64,000 nucleotides of DNA from Heterobilharzia americana (GCA_944470555.2 OX104134.1:75882678-75946677), one strand, 5' to 3'; counted from the first letter of the stretch, positions 11,987 through 25,261 are shown. The notes: generated by a model not told the origin, from the sequence alone. Program-made: numbers and translations.

Positions 11987-12058
11987 GTGAGGTATCGGGT
12001 GAATGATTTGTGCCTAAATTAAACGAAAGTGGTATGAGACAGTTAACTACGGAAACGG
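11987..12058 (-). repeat. 72-bp inverted repeat, right arm
   Basis: Reverse-complement partner of 10,714-10,785. It marks the point where recognisable element III sequence ends. The equivalent arm in unit copy 2 is at 24,463-24,534. Confidence 0.85.
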
Positions 12059-12059
12059 T

Positions 12060-12785
12060 TGAAATTTGCATTTTGGCAGTGTCCACCGAACTGAATCTTC
12101 CACCTGGCTATTATATTCTTGCTTTGTCTTTCATCTGTGGGCATATGGCAAGTACGAATAACGAGTGGTTGACATCTGCATGTGACAAGTCAGCGCCAAG
12201 TCAATCTTCAGTGTCTCTTCCCGGGGATATATCAAAAGGAAGCTTAGCAGTCGCTCACAGAACATCCCGTACAAAACATATGAAGCATCCGTAACAGAAA
12301 AATGATCCAAAGGTCGTTATTTAACTGTATTCATACTTATTTGGATATTTTTACCCTCGTTATAGATTTTGTGCCTTTGATACTAGCCGATGTAATGTTA
12401 TCTGGGTGTTTGACTGTCTTCTTTGACTTAACACTCATTATTTGTCTTTATATGATTGAAAACCATCATGAATACTTCGCTTTCCCGTTATGTGACGCTG
12501 GACTGTTGAAGTGACATTGTTTTGCTTCCCCCAACATTTTGCCTTGGTCCAACTTATGTTTGTGCTGTGATTTGACTGCTTGTCGTCTGACTGGCTAACA
12601 GAAACACTTATCTATTGGCTTGGTTCTGGCAGACAGAGTTGTGGCCCCTTTGTTGGCAATATTCTTGTTGACTCTCAGGTACTTAACGATTGCATTTGTC
12701 TAACCAGTTTTTACCGTATAGTACGTATTTGCGACCAATATCACTGTTGAGATATTTTTGCAATTTTGATATAACTTATTGTTGT
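12060..12785. other. Unassigned end of duplicated unit
   Basis: Frames at 12,010-12,294 and 12,302-12,514 have no recognised domain; the second is hydrophobic. The unit ends in a T-rich tract directly before the junction with copy 2. Two of the five differences between copies lie here (12,688 and 12,739). Confidence 0.4.
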
Positions 12786-14250
12786 TATGACTGCAGAGGA
12801 TGACAGCTGGATGTAGTAGGGGAATAAGAAAAGAACTCTAAGGCACGCCACTTAGAATCGGGAACCAGTTAGTTACAGAGGAGCCAACCCTAACTGGCCG
12901 CTACCCAGTGTAAGGATAACCTCTACGTCAACTTTCGGTAACTTTCGGTGTGCACCCATAAGCTCATGTCCCTTATACGTTATATCCCGATTCAATCTGT
13001 CAAAAACCCTAAAAACTCAAGCAGACAAATATGAATAGGCTTCCTCTACTCAATAAAAGTTGTTTCCGAATTCCTGGGCTAGAAAGTTTGCTACCTTGGA
13101 GCAGGTGTGGAGATTCTGCAATCCTGTAATACTAAGTGAACTTACAGTTTTCCATTCAATCAGTAAACAAAGGAAAACGACTAACGTCGTTTAAGGTTAT
13201 GGGTGCATACATGACCAAAGAAGAGCAAAACTTACCGGTTCTTCGTGCATTTACTGGACCAGCAATTTTTAGTCCTCTTCGGTTTTCAGGCACGCCCAAT
13301 CTAACACGGCAAAAACGCTTCTCTAGGACTAAGTGTAGGAATTCAAAACTTTCACAGTTTCCCTTTCCTTCCTTCCGTGTGGACATTCAGGAAATATAAC
13401 TGTAGCCATCGTCTTCAAAAAACTAAAGGCGATAGTTTACGTGTGATTAGACCCATAAATCACATACACCTCTTTCTAAATTCCTTGCCATGATGCGGTT
13501 CTACGGATTCATAATCATCACAAACTCTCTGCATTATCATAAAAATACTTCGAAAGCTGACTTACTTACTCTTATACGTCAACCACTTCCACTATCTTCA
13601 TCCTAAATGCTCAATGTCCCAATGATTTCTTAGCTACTCCTTGCTATTAGGTAGATGAGAGGCTAACGGAAGATCCACTGCATCCCTTTGCGATGCGTTA
13701 TTGAGTAGCATACACACAATTCCATCAGGGAGCACAAATGCTCTAACGATTGCAAAATCTCATTCCCCATTTGACTGTAAATACATACAGTGGATTATTA
13801 TAGGCTGCCCACCATAAGTGTGCATGATCAGCAATAACATTAGAAGGTAAGTATGAGATACAATTGTATACGTTAGTACACTTAACACAGGTGAAACCTA
13901 ACATCTTCCTTTAACCTTCCAAATACGTTTCTGCTGCATGCAAAGCAAGTTGTACTTTAACGACGAATAATTTTACAGAATAGACCTTATTTATTCTAAA
14001 TTCACATTATGAACGGTTAACTTACCTAAACAGAGTGACCACGCCACAAAACCTATAACAAGTCAGCTTACAAACAGTAGGCTGATACTGACATGCCCAA
14101 TGTAATGCAGTTAGACAGCTAGACATGCTGCATAGCAAATCTAGCCACTAAGTGAAGAAAACCAACACAAATGAAGGCGTTGAGTGAAATTACTCCAAAA
14201 TATTGTCATTCCACAAAAAATTTGGGCGAAATATTGGCCAGCAATATCAG

Positions 14251-14955
14251 CTACGCAACACTAAGTTTACATGACAACATGCTGTTTACCGGCACCCCTT
14301 TTGAGACACCACCTGGGTAATTGGAACTGGTGTTCAGCTTCCCCGTCACCGTTAGACCCAGGTCTCTGTCTATTGTGGTACGGGGTAGACGTGGACCACA
14401 GAGATAGTACGATGTTTTCTGGGGGTCAGGAGTGCGGAAAAACATAGGCCGGCACTTATCCAGATTAAATATCAATTCGTTGTTAGTTCCCCATTCCTCT
14501 AATGTTCTGAGGTACTTCTGTAACGTCGTAGATTCCGCCTCGCAAGTTATTGCCCTCCATAACTTGACATCGTCGGCGTGTAGGAGAATCGGGGAGCTGA
14601 TATGTTGCGGTAAGTCATTTACGGACAGTAGGAACAGCGGTGGGCCCAAGATTGCTCCTTGTGAGACACCGGATGAGGATGTTCTCCAAGTTGAGCAGAC
14701 CCTGTCAACCTTCTTACAGAACTCCCTGCTGTCTTAGTAGTTCCTCGGCCACGATAGCACCTAGCTGCGAATACCTAACCCAGCTATCTTATGTGTTAGG
14801 GTATGGTGTGAGACGGTGTCAAAGGCTTTCGCAAAGTCCAGAAAAATTACGCGGACCGGGGCCTTGAAATCCCAGCATACTGTCCGTGATCATGGGCCTT
14901 CAGGAGGTTGGAGGCATAGGGCCCTTCCGGAAGCCATGTTGAGCGTCACTGAGTG
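14251..14955 (-). pseudogene. CR1 RT fragment of element I, second copy
   Basis: Same motifs as the first copy (FRKG, DFAKAFDTV, GPPLFLLSVNDL, HADD). An extra A at about 14,707 shifts the frame between the AFDTV and GPPLFL blocks relative to copy 1. Confidence 0.85.
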
Positions 14956-15157
14956 CCCGCTTGGTGTAAGGATATTCTCCGGTGGAACTGGCCCAGTTAA
15001 GTTTCTTCCCTCGTCGACTGGTGCATTCGGTGTTGAGTGGAGGTTGCTGCTCTGACTCTCAAAGTTTCGGCTTAGGGTAGCGGTGGCCTGAGCACAGGGC
15101 GCAACTGCTGCCTGTTCTTGTCGCAGTGTTCTCGGTCTGCCTCCACAGCAGCGAACG

Positions 15158-16615
15158 TTACCACTTATGGTACTCTTGACTTTGTACCAGCACTCTGGTG
15201 AGTACTTCTGGGGATTCGAAGTTGACAGCCATTAGTCTGGGTGAGGTCATGGCTGTCAGATGCAGGGGGCGTGATAGTCTGCTAATTGTAGCAGCTGCAA
15301 CCCCGCTCAGCCCCATCCGAGCCGATAGCCACTCCCATTGTTTGACGTCGTGAGTGTACTTCTCACCTGGGGTACCGGTCACCATTTCAGGTATTCCATG
15401 TAGGACCATGGTTGTGGGTTTTAGTGGACCAGCTGCTTCTCGAGATGCCCTTCTTGATACCCATGATCGGTCAGGTCTGGCTCTAATGTTGGACAATCTG
15501 TTGATGACCAGGGTGTGTGACAGTAAGAGGAACTTTTCAGTGCCTCTAGTTGAGCCTAGAATCACTCTCATAGGCGGAAGCTTCCATGCGGGTGGGTCGG
15601 TGCTTTTGTATAATCGACACAGTTTTGCCCCGAGAACGCACGGAGAGAGTCCCACTGCCGCCTGTCAAACTCGTCCTTATGTTCCAGAAGGCTATCATCA
15701 CAGACGGGAACGTTAAACAGAATGACAGAGCTAGATCAGTCAGTGATGCCAATATTATTCGATCCCATAGGTGCTTTTTCAAGGGGGCTTCGAGTTTCTT
15801 TCCACCCTGACCCATTCTCTATGTTGTCCACTGGTTGCTGTTTCTGGTGTGGCTCCATGGCCTGAGGTGGATGCAGTTGTCGTTGGTGCAGGTAGTGTTT
15901 TGTTCGGCTCAGAACCTCTTAGGTTTTCGGCCTTCAGTAGGCCATTGCCAAAATCATCTGGAGAGTGAATATCCTCTGTGACAGCGGTTTGGACGGATAC
16001 CTGCTTTTGATTACTGGAGATTTGTCGGTCACTCTAAGCCTGAAGCTAGGTGTGGTCACAGGCGGCACTGTGGGCAAATGTAACAAAACCATGTGCACGG
16101 GTGACGCGTCGTAAAGCTATAGTACTGGTGTGGCACTTCTTTGTCACATCGGCAGTGCACCCATCTGTTGCAGCTGTCACACTCAAAGGCAGCACCACTT
16201 TTAGTAACAGTGAGGACACATGTGTGGCAGTTGTCATCGTTTCCATGCGGTTTTTCCAAGCGTTTATGCCCTACTCTTTGACTTTTCCGCCTAGTGGTTC
16301 TCACTGGGGATATGGGTGGGCGCAGGGAGTAGCATAGGGCTCTGGGTTTACTTGACTGGGTGAAGTGACGTTCAGAGCGCCAGGAGGACCGGTTGCACGG
16401 CTAACTTCAAGTGTTGCAAGCCGTGATTATGACCGACTAAGAGAGGTGGAGGAGGCGTTCGTATCCTCAGTTGCCTCCTCTGTCACGCTTTGGCGTCTCG
16501 TAGCTCCAGCCCTAGTAACTACTGAGAATGAGGTTATCAGTAACTGTGGCGAGATTGTACTCAAAGCATTTCTACCGCTTGCCTTTTTCGGGGTCAGCAC
16601 ACTCTTACCACGCAT
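15158..16615 (-). pseudogene. CR1 ORF1 remnant, second copy
   Basis: Same broken frames as 2,682-4,139, with the PHD finger at 16,304-16,056. The T15893 difference lies between the PHD-finger frame and the basic-region frame. Confidence 0.7.
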
Positions 16616-17707
16616 ATTAATATTAATAAACAGATGAAGATAGAAGGAGTAGAGTAATGCAAATGCACAGCAGTAAACAGAAGACTTTCGACCTTACCTT
16701 CAATTGTCTGTTCCTGCGACTCTGTCGAAGTTCAAAAACTACCAAGTCCTGGACGTAGAAGTTGGAGAGATATATTTTGCTGCAGATGAAGCAATCTGAG
16801 CTATAACAGCTAGACCTACCATACAGTTGTCCGTTTGGGGCACAATAGTGGTGATGAGGTAAGTAGTGATGTTTTCTGCAGCAAGATTGTTGCAGAAACG
16901 TTGAATGAGGAGTTGAAAGCTCCTAGTGGATAGTTGTAAATGTGGATCTTGTCGAGATGGATGGGGACGAGCAAAAACATGTCACTATCTCCGTTCCTAT
17001 AGTCTTGACCCACTCTGATGTGTCAGCTTCATGTCTGCGACATGATAATAATAATAAAAATTATAATAATATTTATGGCCTTATTCTGAAGGCTATTTCG
17101 AGAATACTCTACAGAATTTTCAGCACATCATATGGCATCATTTGGACAGGGATAGTATATATATGTATACATAGCACGGTGAAAACCGATGAAGATGAAA
17201 GAAGAAAAGATAAAAATATTCTCTATATCTTCAACCCTCTTCAAAATGCACAGTCAATTTGGCAGACAATCGCACCGGCAATCAGATTCATGATGCGTAG
17301 AAAGTAACTCACTCATCTTCAGTTAGTTTGCTTCCAAAGACAGAGCTTGGTTAGTTAGTTCATTTCCAACATTCTCTTCATCACACAGCAGACGAGCCAG
17401 ATACTGTATCGTAGAGTTTTCACATTTCGTAGTACGTGCATAGAGTCATGTACTTGCTTCTCGTCCTTCCAGATGACCGACACAGTGAGCTATGGGTGGA
17501 GAGGATGTTGGCCATCTGATAAGTGCTGCCAAATGTTTACATGAATTGATATGTTTGTCCACAGTAGTTTCAACCAGAAGGTTTAGGGGTATGCCACCGG
17601 TTCTGCTGACGACCTTCGAAGCTCAACGCACTATACCACAGCCTTTTTCAGTATCCCAGGAGAAAATAAAGAAGGGCACCAGAGGAGGACAGGCAAGAGG
17701 CGGGGGT

Positions 17708-18661
17708 TTATAAAACACACTTAAGAGGCTGAGTAACACCAGATACTCTCAGCTTTCCAACGTAGGAAGTTGGGCGGAAAGCGTTTTTGGAAGTTAGTGA
17801 GATATGAGCAACCCAGAAAGGGTCCGCAGAAAAACGGACATCAAGACGAATCACACTTTTAACATTCTCTAATACGCAACTATCAACTGAACGGGAATCA
17901 TTAGAACCAAGCAGTTTACGTATGTTATTTTTACATCTGAAACTAAAGTTTATGGCATGGCACGTCGAAAAATGAAGCATAAGACCGTTCGCGGAGGGCC
18001 GTCGTCTAACGGTCAACAGGAAACTATTTAATTGGGAGAGATCTGCTGAAGAGCAGATAGGTAAGGAAACTGTTGGGCCAGCAGAATATTTGGTCGAAAA
18101 ATGAGAAAAGACACGTGGAAGGGATGGCTGCATGGGGAATTCCAGCTACAGTAGGCAACGAGGTGGAGCCCTCCCCTCTGTAGACAATATGTCGTCTCCT
18201 ATTAGGGGAATAGGAATGCAGCCAGCTGACTATCCAGTTAGCTTGTCCAGTAATTGAAGCCTTGGGACGGAATCAAACACCGAATTATAGTTTAAAAAGG
18301 CAAGCCTAACATATTTGACATTTTTATCAAGACTATAAGCAATATCGTGATAAAGGAGATTGGTGGCATCCAGAGCGCTCCTTCTGCTTTTATATACAAA
18401 CTGATTAGGATCTCAGAGAGCCTTCAGTGACGGCTCGAGCACAGGTAATACTAGCTTCTTCATTATTTTTAAGAACGGAGAGGTAGCTGCAGTCGGACGG
18501 TATTCTGTGCATGCACCTGGAGTCCTACACTTAGCTACGGGAACCATCCTAGTATCTTTCCAGGTAGCTGGTACGGTGTTTTCTAAAAGCGGCCTGTTGA
18601 AAATGTTAGGTAATGGATGACATAAGGTATCAGTACACTTCGTGAATACGAAGCTCGACAT
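17708..18661 (-). pseudogene. RT of element II, second copy
   Basis: Same finger, palm and thumb blocks and the same stop near 18,413 as in 5,232-6,185. Confidence 0.85.
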
Positions 18662-19136
18662 ACCATCCGAACCTGAACTGTGAGATGGATTGGAGATTTG
18701 AGACGTCTGAAAATATCTTTCACGGTGAATTCTGGACAGTGTTCTTCACCAGACACAGGTAGACAAAGTAGGCTCGAACGAGCAATTTAACGCACAAACG
18801 ATTTGTTCAGGGCACAGACATCGACATGTGCTTCTTCACTAAGATGTTTACTACCAGTGATTTCTTTGAAAAGTTTCCATATGCCGGAAGATCCCTTGCA
18901 TGACGAAAGTTTCTGGTCGTATAGCAGACTCAGACGTTTAATTTTAAACCTAATTTAAACGTTCAACCAATGGGCACCAGGGCTATCACCTACCTTGTGT
19001 AGTCTTTCTTTTTCTCTGCTTAGTTCCTCAAGCTAGGGAGAAGATACACGATAGAAGCGTAGGGAAAACTTTTCACTAGGGCAACGCATGTCCAGGCGGA
19101 ACTTGAGATAGCATGTTATGCCATAAATGGCATCGC

Positions 19137-19866
19137 TCAAAACGTTGCTGTTGAGTACATTACAGCATTCCTCTTAGACTGTGTTACCAAGTGAATAGTT
19201 TCTGTACAAAATCTCCCTATATTTGAAAGCTGTCTTGTGCAGTTTGCCACATACTTTGAGCAAAACAAGTATAATGCAATGATCCAAGCTGAGTGATGGG
19301 TACCCCTATCGAGTTTCTTACATGGCAGTGTCATTGACAAGTGCAAAGTCTGGTGTTGCATCCTGTCGTATCGTGAAGTTAACGTGGTTTTGATGACCAA
19401 GAGTTTTGAGAAAGCTTTGGCTACAAGAGCTGAAATCACCACATATTATCGACAGGGAACCATAGAGTATAGTAATTGCGCATTGGTTGAATGTATCAGA
19501 GAAGGCGGATATTTCGAGGGAACTGCAACCAGGCGTCAGATAAATATTTTTGATATAAACAAAGCCATATCTGTTCAAGTGTTTTGGGCGGTGTTTTACA
19601 TTAATGCAATCTGTGTAGCCGTTTGAGAATTTGAGAATTTGACTCGGAATGCACCAACGGGTATTGATGAAGGTAGCTACTCCACCTCCACTTTTCTTAG
19701 CAGGGCTACATCGATCTTGACGGAAGGCTTGAAATCATGCAGGGAAATCAAATTGTTATCATAAGGTTCACGTAACCGAGTTTCTTGCAACGTAACTACT
19801 CCAGTATTACGGTGCATATCGGAGGATACAAGAGACCCTGAGTGATCCACCTTTCCACGCAGTTTG
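19137..19866 (-). pseudogene. Endonuclease of element II, second copy
   Basis: Same LQETRL, KSGGGVATFINTRWC and ICGDFSSC motifs as 6,661-7,390, with the same frameshifts. Confidence 0.7.
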
Positions 19867-21001
19867 TGCCTACAATTTCAGGCAAATTTGCCTGAGATAA
19901 GGTTATTCGCCTCGAAGCACGTTTCCATGTTCTGTGATGCTTCTTCGTCCTATTTGATAATGGAGCTGCAGAAGACGGTGTTTTGAGTGTGTGTGAATAC
20001 ATAGTGCTACCAGAGGACACAATAGAATGATTAAAAAAAAATTCCGTTGAAAAATTTGGTGCAGTGTGACAGACGGAAAATTTTGGTAGCCGAGACATTC
20101 AAGCAGACCTCCTTGATCCTTATGCTCGAAATGGGATGTTACATATTGGTTATGGGATACGAGATATCTTCTCATCATAGCCATTACTCCATTACTCACT
20201 CATTATTGGCAACATCACGACAACATTTACTTCGAGAAGAAAAGAAAGCTTTGTGGTTCAAAGAGATTACAACTCTTCCAGTGATCAGGTCACCAGCAGT
20301 AGCGACAAAGCGCCTTCTGCAAGCATCGGTGGATGTGTTCACTAACCCAACCAACTGACAGACTTCATCATTTGGTCCTCTGAGAACTGTACACTTGGGC
20401 AAACTACCTTCATAACTTCATTCTGGTTAATGTTTCCCAGTGTGGTCTCATTCATACGTTTGCTTGCCGTCTGCAACACAGAAGGCGTTTCAAAAACCGG
20501 TAAAAATGATCAGAACGCATAAAATCGGAGTTCATAGCTCAGCCAACAGGAGACAGACAATTTTTAATGCCTCCCCCCGCAAAAATGTTTTGTTTTCCCC
20601 TTGTGAATAATTTGTTTCTGTGACAGCTTTACACTAACCAGCCTGTTTTCCTACTTTTCCTCCTGATTGACACCTAGAAGCAGGTTAGGTGTTGATTAGT
20701 TAATTTTTGTATGCATGTTTCATTGATCACTTGTTTGACAGTACCAACACAAGGTGAATCTTGCAGAATTATGACTCAGTATGAAATCTACGTCCTTTTG
20801 CTTACTTACCATGGACAGCAGCGTTTGGTTAGTCTTGTAGGCTATCGATTCGTATAACTATTTTCTCGGGAGTGTTGACTTCCAGTCAAAGGATCCGACG
20901 TCACGTGTTTCTTGTCACGCTGTTAGCCTCTTTTGTGCATTGTTCGATAGCCGCACACTTCAACAGACTAATTTTCACCCAGGTTCGCCACCTGTCCACA
21001 G

Positions 21002-24000
21002 TTGTTATCTGGGACTATCTTCCGACTCATCACAGTAGAGCATAACCTAGTAATCCACCCTCGGCTTTTCTGTCACGTCGTATCTGGGTCCAACCGCATA
21101 TATATAAAGGAGCATCAGCACAGCTACGATAGTTTTCGGAACCGTTTACCTGAAGGGATTATATTGGACCTGAGGAATACAAGGATAAGTCCAAAAAAAT
21201 TTTACGTCAAATAAATACAGCGATCCCCAAATCCAGTAAACGTATATGTGCAGTCAGGAGACTTATGCCAAACTCTTGTTGGCCAGCCAAAAGACACAAG
21301 TCGTTGATCGGTTCCAAAACTTTTTCGAAAGGTAAGCCTGAGGTGCCTGTGCCAAGCTTAGTATCAGATTTACTCAGTGACTCGATTGGTGTAAAAAATG
21401 ACGTACCTTCATCGCAGAGTGCCGTGAAAAATATTGATAACAACCTTTATAAATGTGCCCCACTCGCGTGCTTTTGCTATAGAAATACTAATATTAGTGT
21501 TAGTTCTGAGAACTTACATAAATGTAAACGGTTAATCTAGCTCGTAGCGGAGGAAGTCTCCAAAAGAAATATATCGTCTTGTGAAACTTTGGTTTACAAT
21601 CTTCCTGACCCTATCCCGGTACATCACTTGAAAGACTTATGTCTACAAGCATGCGGTATTCCATTGGTCGCACCCCATGTTGTAAAGTTAAGGAAGAGAA
21701 ATCAAATGACAACACTTGCCCACTTCTATTCAAGTTCAACTGCTTCGGACATACCATACTCTTTCAAAAATCTGCAAATCTATTAGAGCTTCTACTTCGT
21801 ATGGAGGTGCTAGGGTTACTGAAGATTTAACAACGTGCCAACGTCGCACCCGCAAGTTTCAGCCGGAACTCCCACTCGACAACGCGGAAAGTAGACCTGC
21901 TACTGGTCTCACGAGTGAGCGAATCGACCAAAAAGTAGGTATGAGTCCAGTTGACTCATCCATAGCCTCAACGCTTTGTCATCCCATGAGGATAAATAGC
22001 CAGGAGACAGTAGGCTAAGTTGATCTAGATCTCTCTAGCTGAAATATTATCTACCCAACGGAACATAGTGGTGCTGGTACAAATAAGGCCGCCATGAAAG
22101 AAAGTTCCATAATCCGGCCCCGTCCGTTGAAACCCCTAGCCAAAACTGTCTCTTCATTGAGATTCACTAGAGCAATATTGGGCCTATGAACTCGCACAAA
22201 AATATTTTCTCCTCAAAAACCAATATTTTGTCCTATATGCAACGGAAGTTGAAATCAGGGGATCAACCGAAAGTGTCTCCGCGTCATGCTTTCTCTAAAT
22301 CTAGGACGAAGGATATTCCAACTGCTATCACATCAGCACATCCCTCGTGCAGTGTGTGCATGAGCTTTAGTAAGCCAGTTATTGGGTGCACATAAACCAT
22401 AACCGCCAATAACTAACCGCATTTCTCACAACTCTGGCCAAATTTCCCCCAGCTATAGCCGAACAGTAAAGTCACTCTTTTATGTGGTAAACCACCTGAT
22501 CATAAAGATAATAGACAGTTTCAGGCCAAGAATCGCCAGATAAGGCCATTTCACTTTGCATCCTTTGAAAAGTGCAATAGTGATCATTTAGTCGTCGCAC
22601 AACCTCTGTCCGAACCCACGTTTAGTGATCATTATGACGATACCAGAGTGTTTGCTAAAGCAGCATCAACGCTTTCAAAAACAAAGAATCGAAAGTCATT
22701 TGCAAGGAAAAAACATTATTCGATTGGTGAACAGGGCTATCGTCAAATGCCTGCTGTGAATCCCCTCATAGCGGGTAGAAGTAGCCGCTGCACTCAATCC
22801 ACGACTGAATGTAACTACCATAACTATGCGACATATATTCTTGAACCCATTAAAAGCTTGCAAAACCGGAACAGAATTTTCGGTTCCTTTAAGAGCTGAT
22901 GGTACCTTTGGTAAGCCAGGTGATCCAGTTAGTCTCCAACCACGTGTTGAACGATACTACAAAAAGTCACTGGGAACCGAATGGTATCATGACCCCTCTG
23001 CACCCACCGGGCTAACATCTACAACAAACACCGACAATAAAGTAATCCTGGCCCCTGATCCAAGTGTTTATGTGTTACAAGAGTGCAGTATGATAACTAG
23101 ATATCTGAGTAACTCAGCCTCTCCCTTTCTCACACATTCATCTGATCTAGCCAAGGTCAATGCTGAATCGATCAATGTCCCTAATTAAGCCGTTTCCATA
23201 ATTAACTGTCTCATACTACTTTCGTTTAATTTAAGCGCAAATCATTCACCCGATACCTCACAACTTACCTGTAGCTAGCACTCTATGCCTCCTTAAGACA
23301 TTAGTAAGTTGTCCTTTCAAGGTATCTGCGGTTGCTTTCAACTGTTAGAGCGTTCATTTTCTGTGTGCCTAATAAGTGCCCGGTCAATCTGCAATAAGGT
23401 GCCTAGTTTGGCCTTGAGTTGGTATTCTCCCCTTCAATCATTATAATAGCTGCGGCATGGTGCACCCAAGATATTTCTGACTCCATCATTGCCTTGACAA
23501 CTACACGCTTTTTCGTGGTGATAGGATAAATGGCTGTGGAGGTGGTTGTCCCACGCACATCGGTTCATTTATGGATTCCGCGCAGTGCGACATCGCGGAG
23601 CTAGGGACTGCAAAAGATTCTGTCTGGGGTATTTTAAAGTCCGCCAGCTGCCTATCCTTTCTTTTCGGGTGCTTGTACGGTCCTCCCAACTCTAATTCCC
23701 AGTACGACAACTTGTTGTCAGAAGCCTCTAGATTTATTGCCTCTGTGCCGTTTTCTGGAAAGATTATATGCAGGGACTTTAACATGCCGGAAATCTCTTG
23801 GTATCCCACAAAGACCTCCAGACAATGTGAATCTTTCGTCCACTGCCTTGAGTCTGATGGGTGGTTTCAATTTGTTCGAAGTCCAACTGGACTATATAAT
23901 GTTTCATGCTTAGTTTTCGCTAACAATCTCATTCCTTCTATGGTACATATCGGCCATCGATTCCCAGGAAGTGATCATAATATTGTGGTTTTTGCCTAAA

Positions 24001-24534
24001 TTTTGAGCAGACTGTTAACCCCAGAAGTCGGCTAATACAGCACGAAAACTACCGTGACATTGACTGAAGGGACTTTCAGTTTTCACTAAAGTGTTTAGAT
24101 TGGGAAGACTACTTCACCGGTGAGTCTGTTGAAGCACTGACAACTGTTTCTTGTCGTAACTTGTGCAGTAACCGTGGTTATTTCGCACCATAAAAAAATT
24201 GGGCCTATAGTCCCGAAAACGCTGTTTATTCCCACTCATATCTCCGCATATATTCAAGCGGGTGTGGAGGAACAGCATGACGGACAGCACAAAGTCTTGC
24301 AGAAGAGAACTAGGTTGCCTCTTAGACTCCGTTTCCATAGCGGTTCAATAGACAGTATAGTGCACCTATCTATGTAGTCAGCGCAACTCATTAATCGTCT
24401 AGTGAAACTCCTTTGGACATAGTCAAGTCATGATTTGCCATATTCCAATATCGGTCTAACAGGTGAGGTATCGGGTGAATGATTTGTGCCTAAATTAAAC
24501 GAAAGTGGTATGAGACAGTTAACTACGGAAACGG
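21002..24534 (+). mobile_element. CR1-type element III, second copy
   Basis: Copy of 8,526-12,058: possible ORF1 frames 21,002-23,188, endonuclease 23,350-23,999, 72-bp inverted repeat arms 23,190-23,261 and 24,463-24,534. Confidence 0.55.
23350..23999 (+). pseudogene. Endonuclease of element III, second copy
   Basis: Same as 10,874-11,523. The open frame 23,571-23,999 ends with the SDH motif. Confidence 0.85.
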
Positions 24535-25261
24535 TTGAAATTTGCATTTTGGCAGTGTCCACCGAACTGAATCTTCCACCTGGCTATTATATTCTTGCTT
24601 TGTCTTTCATCTGTGGGCATATGGCAAGTACGAATAACGAGTGGTTGACATCTGCATGTGACAAGTCAGCGCCAAGTCAATCTTCAGTGTCTCTTCCCGG
24701 GGATATATCAAAAGGAAGCTTAGCAGTCGCTCACAGAACATCCCGTACAAAACATATGAAGCATCCGTAACAGAAAAATGATCCAAAGGTCGTTATTTAA
24801 CTGTATTCATACTTATTTGGATATTTTTACCCTCGTTATAGATTTTGTGCCTTTGATACTAGCCGATGTAATGTTATCTGGGTGTTTGACTGTCTTCTTT
24901 GACTTAACACTCATTATTTGTCTTTATATGATTGAAAACCATCATGAATACTTCGCTTTCCCGTTATGTGACGCTGGACTGTTGAAGTGACATTGTTTTG
25001 CTTCCCCCAACATTTTGCCTTGGTCCAACTTATGTTTGTGCTGTGATTTGACTGCTTGTCGTCTGACTGGCTAACAGAAACACTTATCTATTGGCTTGGT
25101 TCTGGCAGACAGAGTTGTGGCCCCTTTGTTGGCAATATTCTTGTTGACTCTCAGGTACTTAACAATTGCATTTGTCTAACCAGTTTTTACCGTATAGTAC
25201 GTATTTGCGACCAACATCACTGTTGAGATATTTTTGCAATTTTGATATAACTTATTGTTGT

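Larger units (their letters stand above)
8526..12058 (+). mobile_element. CR1-type element III, 5' part without RT
   Basis: Plus-strand remnant with a possible ORF1 region, an endonuclease (10,874-11,523) and about 450 bp of post-endonuclease linker (to about 11,985). No RT follows: recognisable sequence ends near an inverted repeat arm at 11,987-12,058. Its orientation is opposite to elements I and II. Confidence 0.55.
311..12785 (+). repeat. 12.5-kb tandem unit, copy 1
   Basis: Position 311 matches 12,786, and colinearity continues to the end of the unit at an offset of 12,475, rising to 12,476 after a one-base insertion in copy 2 near 14,707. Differences seen by eye are C3417/T15893, A4598/T17074, G12688/A25164, T12739/C25215 and that indel. 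The unit contains three decayed CR1-type retrotransposon remnants and no host gene. The copies abut with no intervening sequence. Either this is a very recent segmental duplication or two haplotypes or assembly paths were placed in tandem. Confidence 0.97.
14251..16615 (-). mobile_element. CR1-type element I, second copy
   Basis: Copy at +12,475/12,476 of 1,776-4,139. It holds the ORF1 remnant with C4HC3 PHD finger (finger frame 16,056-16,304) and the RT fragment (14,251 to about 14,956) with the same endonuclease deletion. It carries the one-base insertion at about 14,707 in the RT and the C-to-T change at 15,893 in ORF1. Confidence 0.75.
17708..19876 (-). mobile_element. CR1-type element II, second copy
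   Basis: Copy of 5,232-7,400: endonuclease at about 19,137-19,866, RT at 17,708-18,661. No differences from copy 1 were noticed. Confidence 0.75.
12786..25261 (+). repeat. 12.5-kb tandem unit, copy 2
   Basis: Second head-to-tail copy of 311-12,785, one base longer. Similarity stops at about 25,261-25,262, where copy 1 re-enters the unit start but copy 2 runs into unrelated sequence. All features of copy 1 recur at +12,475/+12,476, including the same stops and frameshifts, so the elements had decayed before duplication. Confidence 0.97.
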
